The position numbers and the translations under genes were made by a program. A stretch of 64,000 bases of DNA from Bradyrhizobium sp. Rc3b (GTDB taxonomy: Bacteria > Pseudomonadota > Alphaproteobacteria > Rhizobiales > Xanthobacteraceae), in NCBI RefSeq assembly GCF_900114915.1, contig NZ_FOUS01000009.1, positions 248,001 to 312,000 on the forward strand, in the 5' to 3' direction. Each line of letters opens with the position of its first letter. Positions within the stretch are counted from its first letter, which is position 1. The notes under the pieces were generated by a model. It was not told where the DNA came from. It worked only from the letters and a program-made list of their open reading frames with translations, and did no database searches. Shown in pieces: positions 43,514 to 52,424 of the stretch.

Positions 43514-44272
43514 TCAGCCCCGTCCGACGAACGGCATCTTGGTCGCCATGACGGTCATGGTCAGCACGTTGGCGTCGAGCGGCAGGCCGGCCATGTAGGC
43601 CACGGCATCGCCGACCGCTTTCGCATCCATGCGCGGTTCGTGCTTGGTGGTGCCGTCCGGCTGCAGCACGCCGGGGCCGTTGACCATGCGATCGGTCATC
43701 GGGGTGGCGGCATTGCCGATGTCGACCTGGCCGACCGCGATGTCGTACATGCGGCCGTCGAGGTTGCTGGCCTTGGTCAGACCGGTGATGGCGTGCTTGG
43801 TCGAGGTGTAGGCCGCCGAGAATGGGCGCGGCGCATGCGCCGAGATCGAGCCGTTGTTGATGATGCGGCCGCCGCGCGGGGTCTGGTCCTTCATGATGCG
43901 GAAGGCGTGCTGGGTGCACAGGAACGGGCCGGTGAGGTTGGTGTTCACCACCGCCTGCCACTGCTCGAGGCTGAGGTCCTCGAAGTTCACCGCGGGAGCG
44001 CCCATGCCGGCATTGTTGAAGAGCACGTCGAGCCGGCCATAGGTGGCCTTCACCTTGTCGAACAGTGCGGCGATGGAATCCGGCTTGGTCATGTCGGCGG
44101 TGACGCACAGGCTTTTCCCGGCGGGACCGAGCTTCGCCGTCTCCTCGAGCATGTCGAGCCGGCGACCCACCAGCACCACGGTGAAGCCGGTGTTCATCAA
44201 TGCCAGCGACGCGGCGCGCCCGACACCGGTGCCGGCGCCCGTCACCACTGCGATCTTGTTTGCTTCACTCAT
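43514..44272 (-). CDS. Short-chain dehydrogenase/reductase
   Basis: The 252-residue enzyme is a classical SDR: cofactor motif TGAGTGVGRAASLAL near residue 11, NNAGMGAP near 90, a serine in NNGSISAHAP, and Y-x3-K in AYTSTKHAITG. It would use NAD(P)H on a hydroxyl or carbonyl substrate that cannot be named. It lies downstream of the Anbu gene with a gap of 24 bases, so it may share that transcript. Confidence 0.88.
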   Translation of the reverse strand: MSEANKIAVVTGAGTGVGRAASLALMNTGFTVVLVGRRLDMLEETAKLGPAGKSLCVTADMTKPDSIAALFDKVKATYGRLDVLFNNAGMGAPAVNFEDLSLEQWQAVVNTNLTGPFLCTQHAFRIMKDQTPRGGRIINNGSISAHAPRPFSAAYTSTKHAITGLTKASNLDGRMYDIAVGQVDIGNAATPMTDRMVNGPGVLQPDGTTKHEPRMDAKAVGDAVAYMAGLPLDANVLTMTVMATKMPFVGRG

Positions 44273-44296
44273 TGTTTCCTGCCTTTTCTCATGCTG

Positions 44297-45055
44297 TCAG
44301 GTTTTAGGTTCTTTTTCGTTCTTGTAGGGCGGCCGTGGAATGTTCTGGTGCGCCGCGCGCAGCGCCGCCGACCAACGCGAGCGCAGATCGTGGAAATAGG
44401 GCTCGCCGGCCTCGATGCGATGGTTGAGATCTGCATCGCAGGCATCGGCGCGCACCACCAGCACGTCGATCGGCAGGCCGACGCCGAGGTTCGAACGCAT
44501 GGTCGAATCCATCGAGATCAGGCCGGTCTTCAGCGCCTCGTAGAGCTCGACGTCGTAATGCATGGCGCGGTCGAGCACGGGCTTGCCGTATTTGTGCTCA
44601 CCGATCTGCAAGTACGGGGTATCGGTCGTGCACTCGATGAAATTGCCGGCGGTGTAGATCATGAACAGGCGCATTCGGGAGCCCTTGATCTGGCCGCCGA
44701 ACAGGAAGGAGACGTCGAACGAGACGTCCTCGGATCTCAGCGCCGGGCCCTCGGTCGCGTGCACCGCGCGGATCGCCCGGCCGATGCGCTGGGCGGCCTG
44801 GAACATGGTCGGCGCGTTCATCAGCGTCTCGACCTCGCCCGTGTTGGGGTCCTCCAGGCCTTCGGTCAGCGTGGAGAGCACGGACTGGCTGATGGCGAGG
44901 TTGCCGGCGCTGGCGATCGCCATGATGCGCTCGCCGGGCTTTGAGAAGATGTGCAGCTTGCGGAAGGTCGAGACGTTGTCGAGGCCGGCATTGGTGCGGG
45001 TGTCGGCGATCATCACCAGACCGTCCCGAACCAGGATTCCGCAACAATAGGTCAT
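44297..45055 (-). CDS. Anbu-type proteasome-like peptidase
   Basis: The 252-residue protein is an Anbu (ancestral beta subunit) peptidase related to HslV and the 20S proteasome. Removal of Met1 would expose Thr2 (MTYCCGILVRDGLVMIADTR) as the N-terminal nucleophile; the conserved DTRTNAG and IASAGNLAISQSV follow. Anbu particles form open helical rings and their substrate is unknown. It belongs to the operon with ATP-grasp, alpha-E and transglutaminase genes on the same strand, a known conserved association. Confidence 0.87.
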   Translation of the reverse strand: MTYCCGILVRDGLVMIADTRTNAGLDNVSTFRKLHIFSKPGERIMAIASAGNLAISQSVLSTLTEGLEDPNTGEVETLMNAPTMFQAAQRIGRAIRAVHATEGPALRSEDVSFDVSFLFGGQIKGSRMRLFMIYTAGNFIECTTDTPYLQIGEHKYGKPVLDRAMHYDVELYEALKTGLISMDSTMRSNLGVGLPIDVLVVRADACDADLNHRIEAGEPYFHDLRSRWSAALRAAHQNIPRPPYKNEKEPKT

Positions 45056-45169
45056 TTCCAGTCCCCGAACGCGTTTGCGCGGAATTACTAGCGAATTTCG
45101 GGAGCCGGTCCAACCCCCGATTCCCGGGGGAAGGTCGTCATTCCGGGGCGTGGCAGCCAGCTCTGCCGC

Positions 45170-45577
45170 TCAATCCGCGGCATCGACGAGAAACGCCTCG
45201 TCGACCGGCACGCCGAGCGCCGTGACCAGCCGGTTGGTCTCCGCGGCCATGCCGACGATGGCGAGCAGCTCGCCATATTCGGCCTCGGTCATGCCCTTGG
45301 CCCGCGCGGCGGCGGTGTGGGAGTGAATGCAGTAGCTGCAGCCATGCGCGATCGAAACCGCGACATAAAGCATTTCCTTGACCTTGGGATCGAGCGCGCC
45401 GGGAGCCATCACCTCCTTGATGCTTTCCCAGGTCCGCCGCAGCGTCTTCGGATCATGCGCCAGCGCGCGCCAGAAATTGTTGACGAAGTCCGACTTTCGC
45501 ACCTTGCGGATATCGTCGAAGACGGCGCGCGCTTCGGTGGAGAGTTCATCGTCCGAAAGCAGTTTTACGGTGGCCAT
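45170..45577 (-). CDS. Carboxymuconolactone decarboxylase/AhpD-like protein
   Basis: The 135-residue protein has the AhpD-type core with KVKEMLYVAVSIAHGCSYCIHSHTAAARAKG. The C-x2-C pair and histidine of SYCIHSH match the peroxidase-reductase site of AhpD-like proteins. It lies between the transglutaminase and Anbu genes on the same strand and is not part of the usual Anbu set. It could act in thiol/peroxide chemistry linked to that operon or be a passenger. Confidence 0.83.
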   Translation of the reverse strand: MATVKLLSDDELSTEARAVFDDIRKVRKSDFVNNFWRALAHDPKTLRRTWESIKEVMAPGALDPKVKEMLYVAVSIAHGCSYCIHSHTAAARAKGMTEAEYGELLAIVGMAAETNRLVTALGVPVDEAFLVDAAD

Positions 45578-45645
45578 GGTACCTCGCGGGGGGCAGCTTC
45601 GATCCCCGCGAGTGTAGCACGACCGATGCGCTCGAACGGCTGCGC

Positions 45646-46494
45646 CTAGCTCTGCCGTTGGGATTGCGATTGCGACGGCCCGCCGCGGCCGGCCTGCTCG
45701 ACCTTCACGGCCACGGCCAGCGTCTCAGCGCCGCCGCCATAGCGGGTGCCGCGCACCGGGGCTGCGCCGAGATAGTCGAGCCCGATCGCGACGCGGACAT
45801 GGGCGTCGGTGGCGCAGATGCTGTTGGCGGGATCGAATCCGACCCAGCCGAGATCGGGCACAAAGGCTTCCGCCCAGGCGTGACCGGCGTCCTGATGCAC
45901 CGTGCCGTCCGCGCGCAGGAAGTGGCCGGAGACGAAGCGCGCCGGCACGCCGCCGGCGCGGGCGCAGGCGATGAAGATGTGCGCGTAGTCCTGGCAGACC
46001 CCGCGCTTGAGCGTGAACGCCTCCGCCGCCGAGGTGCCGCTGTTGGTCGGGTCCTCGTCGAACGTCATGTGATCGGCGATCTCGGTCATCAGCGTATGCA
46101 GGAAGCCGAGCGTGTCGCTCTCGGCCTCGCTGCGCAATTGGCGCGCAACCGCCATCATCGCCGGATTGACGGAGGTGAGGTCGGTGGCACGCAAGAACAT
46201 GCCGGCCGGAAAGCGCTCGTCGGTCCCGCGCAGCACGCCGCCGGTGTCGTGGGTCTCGATCAGGCCTTCGGCGGTGATCTTGATGTCGCCGACAGGCCCG
46301 CAGGACAGCACATGGGTGACGTTGCCGAAGGCGTCCTCGTGGGTGTCGAGCTTGGTGTCCGTGGAGACGTCGATCTGCCATTCCGCCACATATTGCCCGT
46401 CATGGCTGCCGGGCGTCATGCGCAGGATCTGGATTACGCTGGTGGCTGCCGGCTCGTAGCGATAGGTCGTGGTGTGCAGGATTCGCAGGCGCAT
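45646..46494 (-). CDS. Transglutaminase-family protein of the Anbu operon
   Basis: The 282-residue protein has an N-terminal bacterial transglutaminase-like domain (MRLRILHTTTYRYEPAATSV) and the catalytic core: cysteine in LKRGVCQDYAHIFIACARAGG, histidine in AGHAWAEAFVPDLGWVGFDP and the aspartate following. The family may act as a protease or as an amide-forming enzyme. I start at the ATG at 46494 because the family begins MRLRI; an extension to 46530 is possible. It follows alpha-E but an inverted repeat lies between them. Confidence 0.88.
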   Translation of the reverse strand: MRLRILHTTTYRYEPAATSVIQILRMTPGSHDGQYVAEWQIDVSTDTKLDTHEDAFGNVTHVLSCGPVGDIKITAEGLIETHDTGGVLRGTDERFPAGMFLRATDLTSVNPAMMAVARQLRSEAESDTLGFLHTLMTEIADHMTFDEDPTNSGTSAAEAFTLKRGVCQDYAHIFIACARAGGVPARFVSGHFLRADGTVHQDAGHAWAEAFVPDLGWVGFDPANSICATDAHVRVAIGLDYLGAAPVRGTRYGGGAETLAVAVKVEQAGRGGPSQSQSQRQS

Positions 46495-46508
46495 GGTGGT
46501 TTTGATCC

Positions 46509-46607
46509 ATTCCGGGCGATGCGTCAGCATCGAACTCTAGTGCGTATTGCGCACTTGAGAATCTCGAGATTCCGGGTCTGGTCCTTCGGACCATCCCGGA
46601 ATGACGG
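46509..46607. repeat. Inverted repeat inside the Anbu operon
   Basis: ATTCCGGGCGATGC at the left and ATCCCGGAATGACGG at the right can pair, with an inner GTGCGTATTGCGCAC palindrome. It lies between the alpha-E stop and the transglutaminase start, so it is transcribed within the operon and could make a processing or attenuation hairpin. Confidence 0.65.
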
Positions 46608-46613
46608 CGTTCA

Positions 46614-47558
46614 TCAGATCAAATACTGCTTCGTGATGATTTCGCCCAGCCTGGAATTGTCGGTGATGAATTCCTGAATGAATTCATGCACGCCATGCTG
46701 GAAGATGTCGTTCATATTGCTGTGTTCCAGCCGGTTACGGATGCCGCGGGCGTGGCGCTGGGCCGGGCCCTGGCGGCCATAGGCGACGCCGATCTGGTCG
46801 AGGTTGCGCACGAGATTGCCGTAGCAGCTGGCGAGCGAGCGCGGCAGCGTGTCGTTGAGGATGAGCAGGTCCGCGATGAGCCACGGCTTCAGCGTCTCGC
46901 GATAGACCCAGTGATAGGCGGTCAGCGCCGAGACCGAGCGCAGGATCGAGCTCCACTGATAGAAATCGAGCGGGCCGCCGACATGCTCCTCCTCGGGCAG
47001 CAGCACGTGATACTTCACGTCGAGAATGCGCGCGGTGTTGTCGGCGCGCTCCAGATGCACGCCCATCCGCGAAAACCAGTAGGCGTCGTTGCGCAGCATG
47101 GTCCGGTAGGCCGAACCGTCGAAACGCAGCGAGGTCTCCTGGACGAAGCGCAGGAATTTTGCGAGGTCCTCGCGCGTCGAGGTGCCCTTGCTCCACACCG
47201 CCTGAAGCTCGATCCAGGCCGAGTTGATGGTGTCCCACATCTCGCTGGTCAGCGCCGTGCGGACCGAGCGCGAGTTCAGCCGCGCCGCCTCGATGCAGTT
47301 CCTGATCGAGGATGGATTGTCCACGGAGAACGAGAGGTAATCGACGACGTTGTGCTCGTTGGCTTCCTCGTAGGTCTGATAGAAGCTGGCGGCGACGCCG
47401 GCGGTGAGCAGCGCCGAGTCCCATTCATTGGTCTTGCCGACATAGGCGGCGGGAAGCGCGGTGACGCGCAGCGTCGCATCGATGGTGCGCGCGAGATATT
47501 CGGCCCGTTCGACGTAGCGGGCGAGCCAGTAGAGGTTTTCGGCGGTACGCGACAGCAT
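46614..47558 (-). CDS. Alpha-E domain protein
   Basis: The 314-residue all-helical protein matches the alpha-E family: MLSRTAENLYWLARYVERAEYLARTIDATLRV at the N terminus, then DNPSSIRNCIEAARLNSRSVR and ERADNTARILDVKYHVLLPE. Alpha-E proteins accompany circularly permuted ATP-grasp enzymes and are thought to help make or attach a peptide. It starts 4 bases after the ATP-grasp stop. The exact reaction is unknown. Confidence 0.88.
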   Translation of the reverse strand: MLSRTAENLYWLARYVERAEYLARTIDATLRVTALPAAYVGKTNEWDSALLTAGVAASFYQTYEEANEHNVVDYLSFSVDNPSSIRNCIEAARLNSRSVRTALTSEMWDTINSAWIELQAVWSKGTSTREDLAKFLRFVQETSLRFDGSAYRTMLRNDAYWFSRMGVHLERADNTARILDVKYHVLLPEEEHVGGPLDFYQWSSILRSVSALTAYHWVYRETLKPWLIADLLILNDTLPRSLASCYGNLVRNLDQIGVAYGRQGPAQRHARGIRNRLEHSNMNDIFQHGVHEFIQEFITDNSRLGEIITKQYLI

Positions 47559-47562
47559 CTGA

Positions 47563-48981
47563 CTACTCGTCCAGGATCCAGGTGTCTTTGGTGCCGCCGC
47601 CCTGGCTCGAATTCACCACCAGGGAGCCTTCCTTCAGCGCGACGCGCGTCAGGCCGCCCGGCACGATGGTGGTGCTCTTGCTGCCGGTGAGCACGAAGGG
47701 CCGCAAATCGACATGGCGCGGGGCGAGGCCGGTTGCGGTGCAAGTCGGACAGGTCGAGAGCGCCAGCGTCGGCTGGGCGATGAAGCCTTCGGGCTCGCGC
47801 TTGAGCTTCTCGCGGAACGCTTCGATCGTGGCCTTGGTCGCGGCGGGCCCGATCAGCATGCCGTAGCCGCCGGAGCCGTGCACTTCCTTGACGACGAGCT
47901 CGCTCAGATTGTCCAGCACATAGGCGAGGTCCTTCGGCTCGCGGCAGCGCCAGGTCGGCACGTTCTTCAGGATCGGCTCCTCGCCGAGATAGAATTTCAC
48001 GATATCCGGCATGTAGGAGTAGATCGCCTTGTCGTCGGCAATCCCGGTGCCGACGGCGTTGGCGAGCGTGATGTTGCCGGCCGCATAGGCCGACATCAGC
48101 CCGGGCACGCCGAGCACGGAATCGGGACGGAAGGTGAGCGGATCGAGGAAGTCGTCGTCGACGCGGCGATAGATTACGTCGACCCGCTTCACGCCTTCGG
48201 TCGTCCGCATGAACACTTCGTTGTTCTTGACGATGAGATCGCGGCCCTCGACCAGCTCGATGCCGAGCTTGTCGGCGAGGAAGGAGTGCTCGTAATAGGC
48301 CGAGTTGTAGACGCCGGGGGTGAGCAGGGCGACGGTCGGCTCGCCCGAGGCGCTGAGCGGCGCGACGGAGCGGAGCGCCGAGAGCAACTCGTCCGGATAG
48401 CGCTCGACCGGCGCCACCTTGTGGCGGGCGAACAGATCCGGAAACAACCGCATCATGATCTCGCGGTTTTCCAGCATGTAGGACACGCCGGAGGGCGTGC
48501 GCGCATTGTCCTCGAGCACGATGAAGTCGTTGGCATCGACCCGGACGATGTCGATGCCGGCGATGTGCACGTAGACGTCGTGCGGCACCTGCTGGCCGTT
48601 CATCTCGGGCCGGAAGACCGGGTTCTGGAAGATCAGATCGTCGGGCACGATCTCGGCGCGCAGGATGTCGCGGCCGTGATAGATGTCGCGCAGAAACATG
48701 TTGAGCGCGCGCACGCGCTGCTTCAGGCCCTTCTCCAGCAGTGCCCATTCCTTGCCCGACATGATCCGCGGGATCACGTCGAAGGGGATCAGGCGCTCGG
48801 TGGACTCGGCCTCGCCATAGACCGCGAAGGTGATGCCGATGCGGCGGAACAGCAGCTCGGCCTCCTGGCGGCGATATTCAAGCGCCTCGGGAGGCGTCTC
48901 CTTGAGCCAGCGCGCCAGCTCCTGATAGGCGGGGCGAAGGTCCCCGCCGGGAATATTCATTTCATCAAACGCGACTGCCAT
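47563..48981 (-). CDS. Circularly permuted type 2 ATP-grasp protein
   Basis: The 472-residue protein matches the circularly permuted ATP-grasp family: RPAYQELARWLKETPPEALEYR, ERLIPFDVIPRIMSGKEWALL near residue 65, VLEDNARTPSGVSYMLENRE, and VVKEVHGSGGYGMLIGP in the C-terminal part. ATP-grasp enzymes form amide bonds through acyl phosphates. I start at the ATG at 48981 (MAVAFDEMNIPGG); the upstream frame to 49119 has no family match. It is the first gene of the Anbu operon. The 275 bases upstream show no other gene. Confidence 0.87.
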   Translation of the reverse strand: MAVAFDEMNIPGGDLRPAYQELARWLKETPPEALEYRRQEAELLFRRIGITFAVYGEAESTERLIPFDVIPRIMSGKEWALLEKGLKQRVRALNMFLRDIYHGRDILRAEIVPDDLIFQNPVFRPEMNGQQVPHDVYVHIAGIDIVRVDANDFIVLEDNARTPSGVSYMLENREIMMRLFPDLFARHKVAPVERYPDELLSALRSVAPLSASGEPTVALLTPGVYNSAYYEHSFLADKLGIELVEGRDLIVKNNEVFMRTTEGVKRVDVIYRRVDDDFLDPLTFRPDSVLGVPGLMSAYAAGNITLANAVGTGIADDKAIYSYMPDIVKFYLGEEPILKNVPTWRCREPKDLAYVLDNLSELVVKEVHGSGGYGMLIGPAATKATIEAFREKLKREPEGFIAQPTLALSTCPTCTATGLAPRHVDLRPFVLTGSKSTTIVPGGLTRVALKEGSLVVNSSQGGGTKDTWILDE

Positions 48982-49257
48982 AGATGCCGACTGTTCTCCG
49001 CAAGGCGTTGCGCCAATGGACAGGTCGCCAGGCTCTGGTGAAGCCGCAACGTCCTGACCATGCGGCAAGAGTGCATGACTTTCATGTGGTAGCAAGGGCC
49101 GGGCCAGCGCGATAAGCATGGACTGGCAGCATTTGTCGGGGATGGCCGGCGGCTTGCCTGAAAAAATGGCTGAGGACTGCTTATTTCGACAGCAAAACCG
49201 CGTGACTTCAACGCGTTACCTCGGCAAAGTCGGCGCCACAGGTGAGGGACTTAAGTT

Positions 49258-49995
49258 ATGAGCGAGATCGTCACGGCGGGCATTCTGGTCATTGGGGACG
49301 AAATCCTGTCGGGCCGGACCAAGGACAAGAATATTGGCTTCATCGCCGAATACCTGACCAATATCGGCATCGACCTGAAGGAGGTTCGGGTCGTCTCCGA
49401 TGACGAGCCCGACATCATCGCGGCCTTGGATGCACTGCGGCATCGCTACACCTACGTCTTCACCACCGGCGGCATCGGGCCGACCCATGACGACATCACT
49501 GCCGACAGCGTCGCCAAGGCGTTCGGCGTCGGCATCGACCACCATCCGGAGGTGGTCGCCCGTTTCAAGGAGCGCTGGAGCGAGCAGGACCTCAACGAGG
49601 CCCGGTTGCGCATGGCCCGCATCCCCAACGGTGCCGAGCTGATCCAGAGCGCAACCATCCTCGCGCCCGGCTTCAAGATCGGCAATGTCATCGTGATGGC
49701 CGGCGTGCCCTCGATCATGCAGGCGATGATGGACATCGTCTCGCCCAAGCTGAAATCGGGCGTGCGCATGCTCTCCGAATCGGTCCGCGCCAATGCGCGG
49801 GAGGGCGACATCGGCAGCCCCTTGCGCGCGATCGCCACCGCCCATCCCGACACCATCATCGGCAGCTACCCCTTCATGGACGAGGAGCAAAAGCCGAATA
49901 CGAACCTCGTGGTGCGCTCGCGCGATGCGGACAAGCTCGCGGCAGCAATGGCCGCGGTGAAGGAAATGCTGGCAGGATTGAACATCACTCGTTAG
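49258..49995 (+). CDS. Molybdopterin-binding (CinA/MoaB-like) domain protein
   Basis: The 245-residue protein has the MoaB/MogA/CinA N-terminal fold: GILVIGDEILSGRTKDKN, then VVSDDEPDIIAALDALRH and TTGGIGPTHDDITADSVAKA. It lacks the C-terminal deamidase domain of full CinA. Stand-alone proteins of this type are often annotated as competence-damage protein A, but their role is unclear. It precedes the phosphoribosyltransferase by 36 bases and may be co-transcribed with it. Confidence 0.87.
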   Translation: MSEIVTAGILVIGDEILSGRTKDKNIGFIAEYLTNIGIDLKEVRVVSDDEPDIIAALDALRHRYTYVFTTGGIGPTHDDITADSVAKAFGVGIDHHPEVVARFKERWSEQDLNEARLRMARIPNGAELIQSATILAPGFKIGNVIVMAGVPSIMQAMMDIVSPKLKSGVRMLSESVRANAREGDIGSPLRAIATAHPDTIIGSYPFMDEEQKPNTNLVVRSRDADKLAAAMAAVKEMLAGLNITR

Positions 49996-50031
49996 CAGAG
50001 AATTTGCCGGCAGGCGAAGCAGGAGACGACA

Positions 50032-50559
50032 ATGGCTGGTGAAGCACCGGAACTGAGTGCGCAGGAGCGGGCGGGCAAGGCCTTCCCGGTCTCGTGGGAC
50101 CAGTTCCACCGGGATTGCCGGGCGCTGACCTGGCGCCTCAACGAGGTCGGCCCGTTCCATGCGGTGATCGCGATCACCCGCGGCGGCCTGGTGCCGGCCG
50201 CGATCGTGGCGCGCGAGCTTGGCGTGCGCATCATCGATACCGTCTGCGTCGCCAGCTACGACCACGACAAGCAGGGCGACCTCCAGGTCCTCAAGGGTAT
50301 TTCGGAACAGGCCATGAAGCTTGGTGGTGGCACCGGCAAAGGGCTGTTGATCGTCGACGATCTCGTCGACACCGGCAAGACCGGCAAGCTGGTGCGCGAG
50401 ATGTTGCCCGACGCACATTTCGCCACCGTCTACGCCAAGCCGAAGGGGCGCCCGCTGGTCGACACCTTCATCACGGAAGTCTCGCAGGATACCTGGATCT
50501 TCTTCCCCTGGGACACCGCGCTGTCCTACCACCCGCCGCTGCGCGACGGCGCGGCGTGA
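50032..50559 (+). CDS. gpt: Xanthine phosphoribosyltransferase
   Basis: The 175-residue protein has the PRPP-binding motif GLLIVDDLVDTGKTGKLVRE and the short hypoxanthine/xanthine transferase plan with AITRGGLVPAAIVARELGVR. It would convert xanthine (or guanine) and PRPP to the nucleotide for purine salvage. The C terminus DTWIFFPWDTALSYHPP is characteristic of Gpt-type enzymes. Confidence 0.85.
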   Translation: MAGEAPELSAQERAGKAFPVSWDQFHRDCRALTWRLNEVGPFHAVIAITRGGLVPAAIVARELGVRIIDTVCVASYDHDKQGDLQVLKGISEQAMKLGGGTGKGLLIVDDLVDTGKTGKLVREMLPDAHFATVYAKPKGRPLVDTFITEVSQDTWIFFPWDTALSYHPPLRDGAA

Positions 50560-50565
50560 TCAAAG

Positions 50566-50630
50566 GCGAATGGCGAGTAGCGAATGGCGAATAGCAGCCC
50601 CTCCACTCGCAATTCGCCATTCGCTACTCG
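50566..50630. repeat. GCGAATGG inverted repeat overlapping a gene start
   Basis: GCGAATGGCGAGTAGCGAAT on the left pairs with ATTCGCTACTCGCC on the right. The second ATGGCGAATAGC of the left half supplies the start codon of the next gene. A related repeat lies at 18969-19036. Confidence 0.75.
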
Positions 50631-51246
50631 CCCTCTCCAAAACCGCGTCCTGCCGACCGGTGACATCATCGCCACCCCGCATCGCGGCCTGTTCACCGGC
50701 AATCGCGGCATCATCCATGATCCCGCGACGAAGACGCTGCTGAACAAGCGCTGGTCGTCGCCGGCCTGGATTACATGCTTGTGCGAATTCCGCGGCTGGC
50801 GGCGGCCGGTGATGGCGCGGCGCAGCTGGACCGAGCTATTCTTCCTCGACGAGGCCACCGCGTTTGCCGCGGGCCATCGTCCCTGCTTCTTCTGCCGCCG
50901 CGAGGATGCCAACCGCTTTCGCGCGGCGTGGGAGAGGGGTAATGGCGTGAGCAAGGTGAGTGCGAAGGCGATGGACGCCTCGCTGCACCTGGAGCGTCTG
51001 GATCATGGCCGCAAGCGCCTGCACGCGCCGCCGGTGCCGCTGGCAGAATTGCCCGACGGCGCGATGGTTCAACGGGGCGAAGACAGCTTTCTGGTGGTGC
51101 AGGGAAGGGCGCTGCTTTGGTCGCCAGCCGGCTATGCCCGCGCCGAGCACGAGCTGGAGAGCCCAATGCTGCTGACGCCCCCGTCTACACTGCGTGCACT
51201 GAGCGCCGGATATCAACCGGCGCTGCATCCGACCGCTCTGGACTAG
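50584..51246 (+). CDS. Conserved hypothetical protein with CFFCRR motif
   Basis: The 220-residue protein contains a conserved block with GDIIATPHRGLFTGNRGIIH, ITCLCEFRGWRR and ELFFLDEATAFAAGHRPCFF followed by CRR. Cysteine pairs in CLC and CFFC suggest a metal or nucleic-acid site. I have seen similar hypothetical proteins in rhizobia but know no function. The first 16 residues (MANSSPSTRNSPFATR) come from the intergenic repeat at 50566-50630; the conserved part begins at LQNRVLPTGD, so the true start may differ or the repeat was adopted as the N terminus. Confidence 0.65.
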   Translation: MANSSPSTRNSPFATRPLQNRVLPTGDIIATPHRGLFTGNRGIIHDPATKTLLNKRWSSPAWITCLCEFRGWRRPVMARRSWTELFFLDEATAFAAGHRPCFFCRREDANRFRAAWERGNGVSKVSAKAMDASLHLERLDHGRKRLHAPPVPLAELPDGAMVQRGEDSFLVVQGRALLWSPAGYARAEHELESPMLLTPPSTLRALSAGYQPALHPTALD

Positions 51247-51271
51247 CAGAGCGGCCTGCGGATCCCGGCCC

Positions 51272-52294
51272 TCACCCCAGCTTCTCGCGCGCCAGCGCGG
51301 CACCCGCGCCGAGCGCCATCAGCTTGGCTTCGGCGATCTCGCGCCGCATCGGCGCCATGCCGCAATTGGTGGTGGCGATGATGTTGCTCTTGGGCACGAA
51401 TTTCGACACCGCGTCGATCACCTTCACGACATCCTCAGCGGTCTCCACGGTGTCGCTGGCAACGTCGATCACGCCGGCCTGCACGATCTTGTTCTTCAAG
51501 AGCGCGAGCAGATCGAGCGGCACTTTCGAATTGCGGCATTCGATCGCGACCTGCTGGATCGGGCTGGCGTCGATCGCCGGAAAGATCTGTTCATACTGCC
51601 GCCATTGGCTGCCTAACGTTTCCTTCCAGTCGGTGTTGGCCTTGATGCCGTAGCCGTAGCAGATGTGCACGGCAGTGGCGCAGGTGAGGCCCTGCGCAGC
51701 GCGCTCCAGCGCCTTGATGCCCCAATCGTTGACCTCGTCCATGTAGACGTTGAAGGCGGGTTCGTCGAACTGCACGAGATCGACGCCGTCGGCCTGCAAT
51801 GCCTTGGCCTCCTCATTCAAAAGCTCGGCGAAGGCAAACGCCATCTTGACGCGGTCGCCATAGTAGCGATCGGCAATGGTGTCGATGATGGTCATCGGGC
51901 CGGGCAGGGTGAACTTCAGCTTCCTCTTCGTGTGCGTGCGCGCCGCGCGCGCCTCGAAGGCATGGACGCGCCCCTTGAGCCGAAGCGGGGCGACCACCTG
52001 CGGCACCATCGCCTTGTAGCGGTCCTTGCGGATGCCCATCTCGACCTTGTGCGCGAAATCGATGCCTTCGATCTTCTCCAAAAAACCGTGCACGAAATGC
52101 TGCCGGGCCTGCTCGCCCTCGGTGAGGATGTCGATTCCGGCGTCCTCCTGGATCTTCAGCCAGATCAACGTCGCGTCGCGCTTGGCGCGGAGCAACTCGT
52201 CGCCCTGCGACTTCCAGGGCGCCCAGAGCATATTGGGTTCGGCAAGCCATTCCGGCTTCGGCAAGGAGCCGGCAATCGTGGTTGGAAACAGCAT
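51272..52294 (-). CDS. Methionine synthase II (MetE C-terminal-domain-like)
   Basis: The 340-residue enzyme resembles the C-terminal half of cobalamin-independent methionine synthase. The zinc ligands are recognisable: H210 and C212 in AVHICYGYG, E252 in AIECRNS and C311 in TTNCGMAP. FDEPAFNVYMDE is the substrate-side motif. It lacks the N-terminal half of MetE, so it probably transfers methyl groups in another context, as do short MetE homologues in rhizobia and archaea. I start at the ATG at 52294 (MLFPTTIAGSLPKPEW). Confidence 0.87.
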   Translation of the reverse strand: MLFPTTIAGSLPKPEWLAEPNMLWAPWKSQGDELLRAKRDATLIWLKIQEDAGIDILTEGEQARQHFVHGFLEKIEGIDFAHKVEMGIRKDRYKAMVPQVVAPLRLKGRVHAFEARAARTHTKRKLKFTLPGPMTIIDTIADRYYGDRVKMAFAFAELLNEEAKALQADGVDLVQFDEPAFNVYMDEVNDWGIKALERAAQGLTCATAVHICYGYGIKANTDWKETLGSQWRQYEQIFPAIDASPIQQVAIECRNSKVPLDLLALLKNKIVQAGVIDVASDTVETAEDVVKVIDAVSKFVPKSNIIATTNCGMAPMRREIAEAKLMALGAGAALAREKLG

Positions 52295-52424
52295 GGCGGC
52301 CCTCCGGCGGGTTGTGTTGCGCCCCTTCCTGCCATGTCCTAACGTCAAGGTACAGAACAACAAAAGTCGTTATTTTAGCTGGCGGCATCGGCAGGGAAGG
52401 CCAAAGGATGCCGAGGGAAACGTC

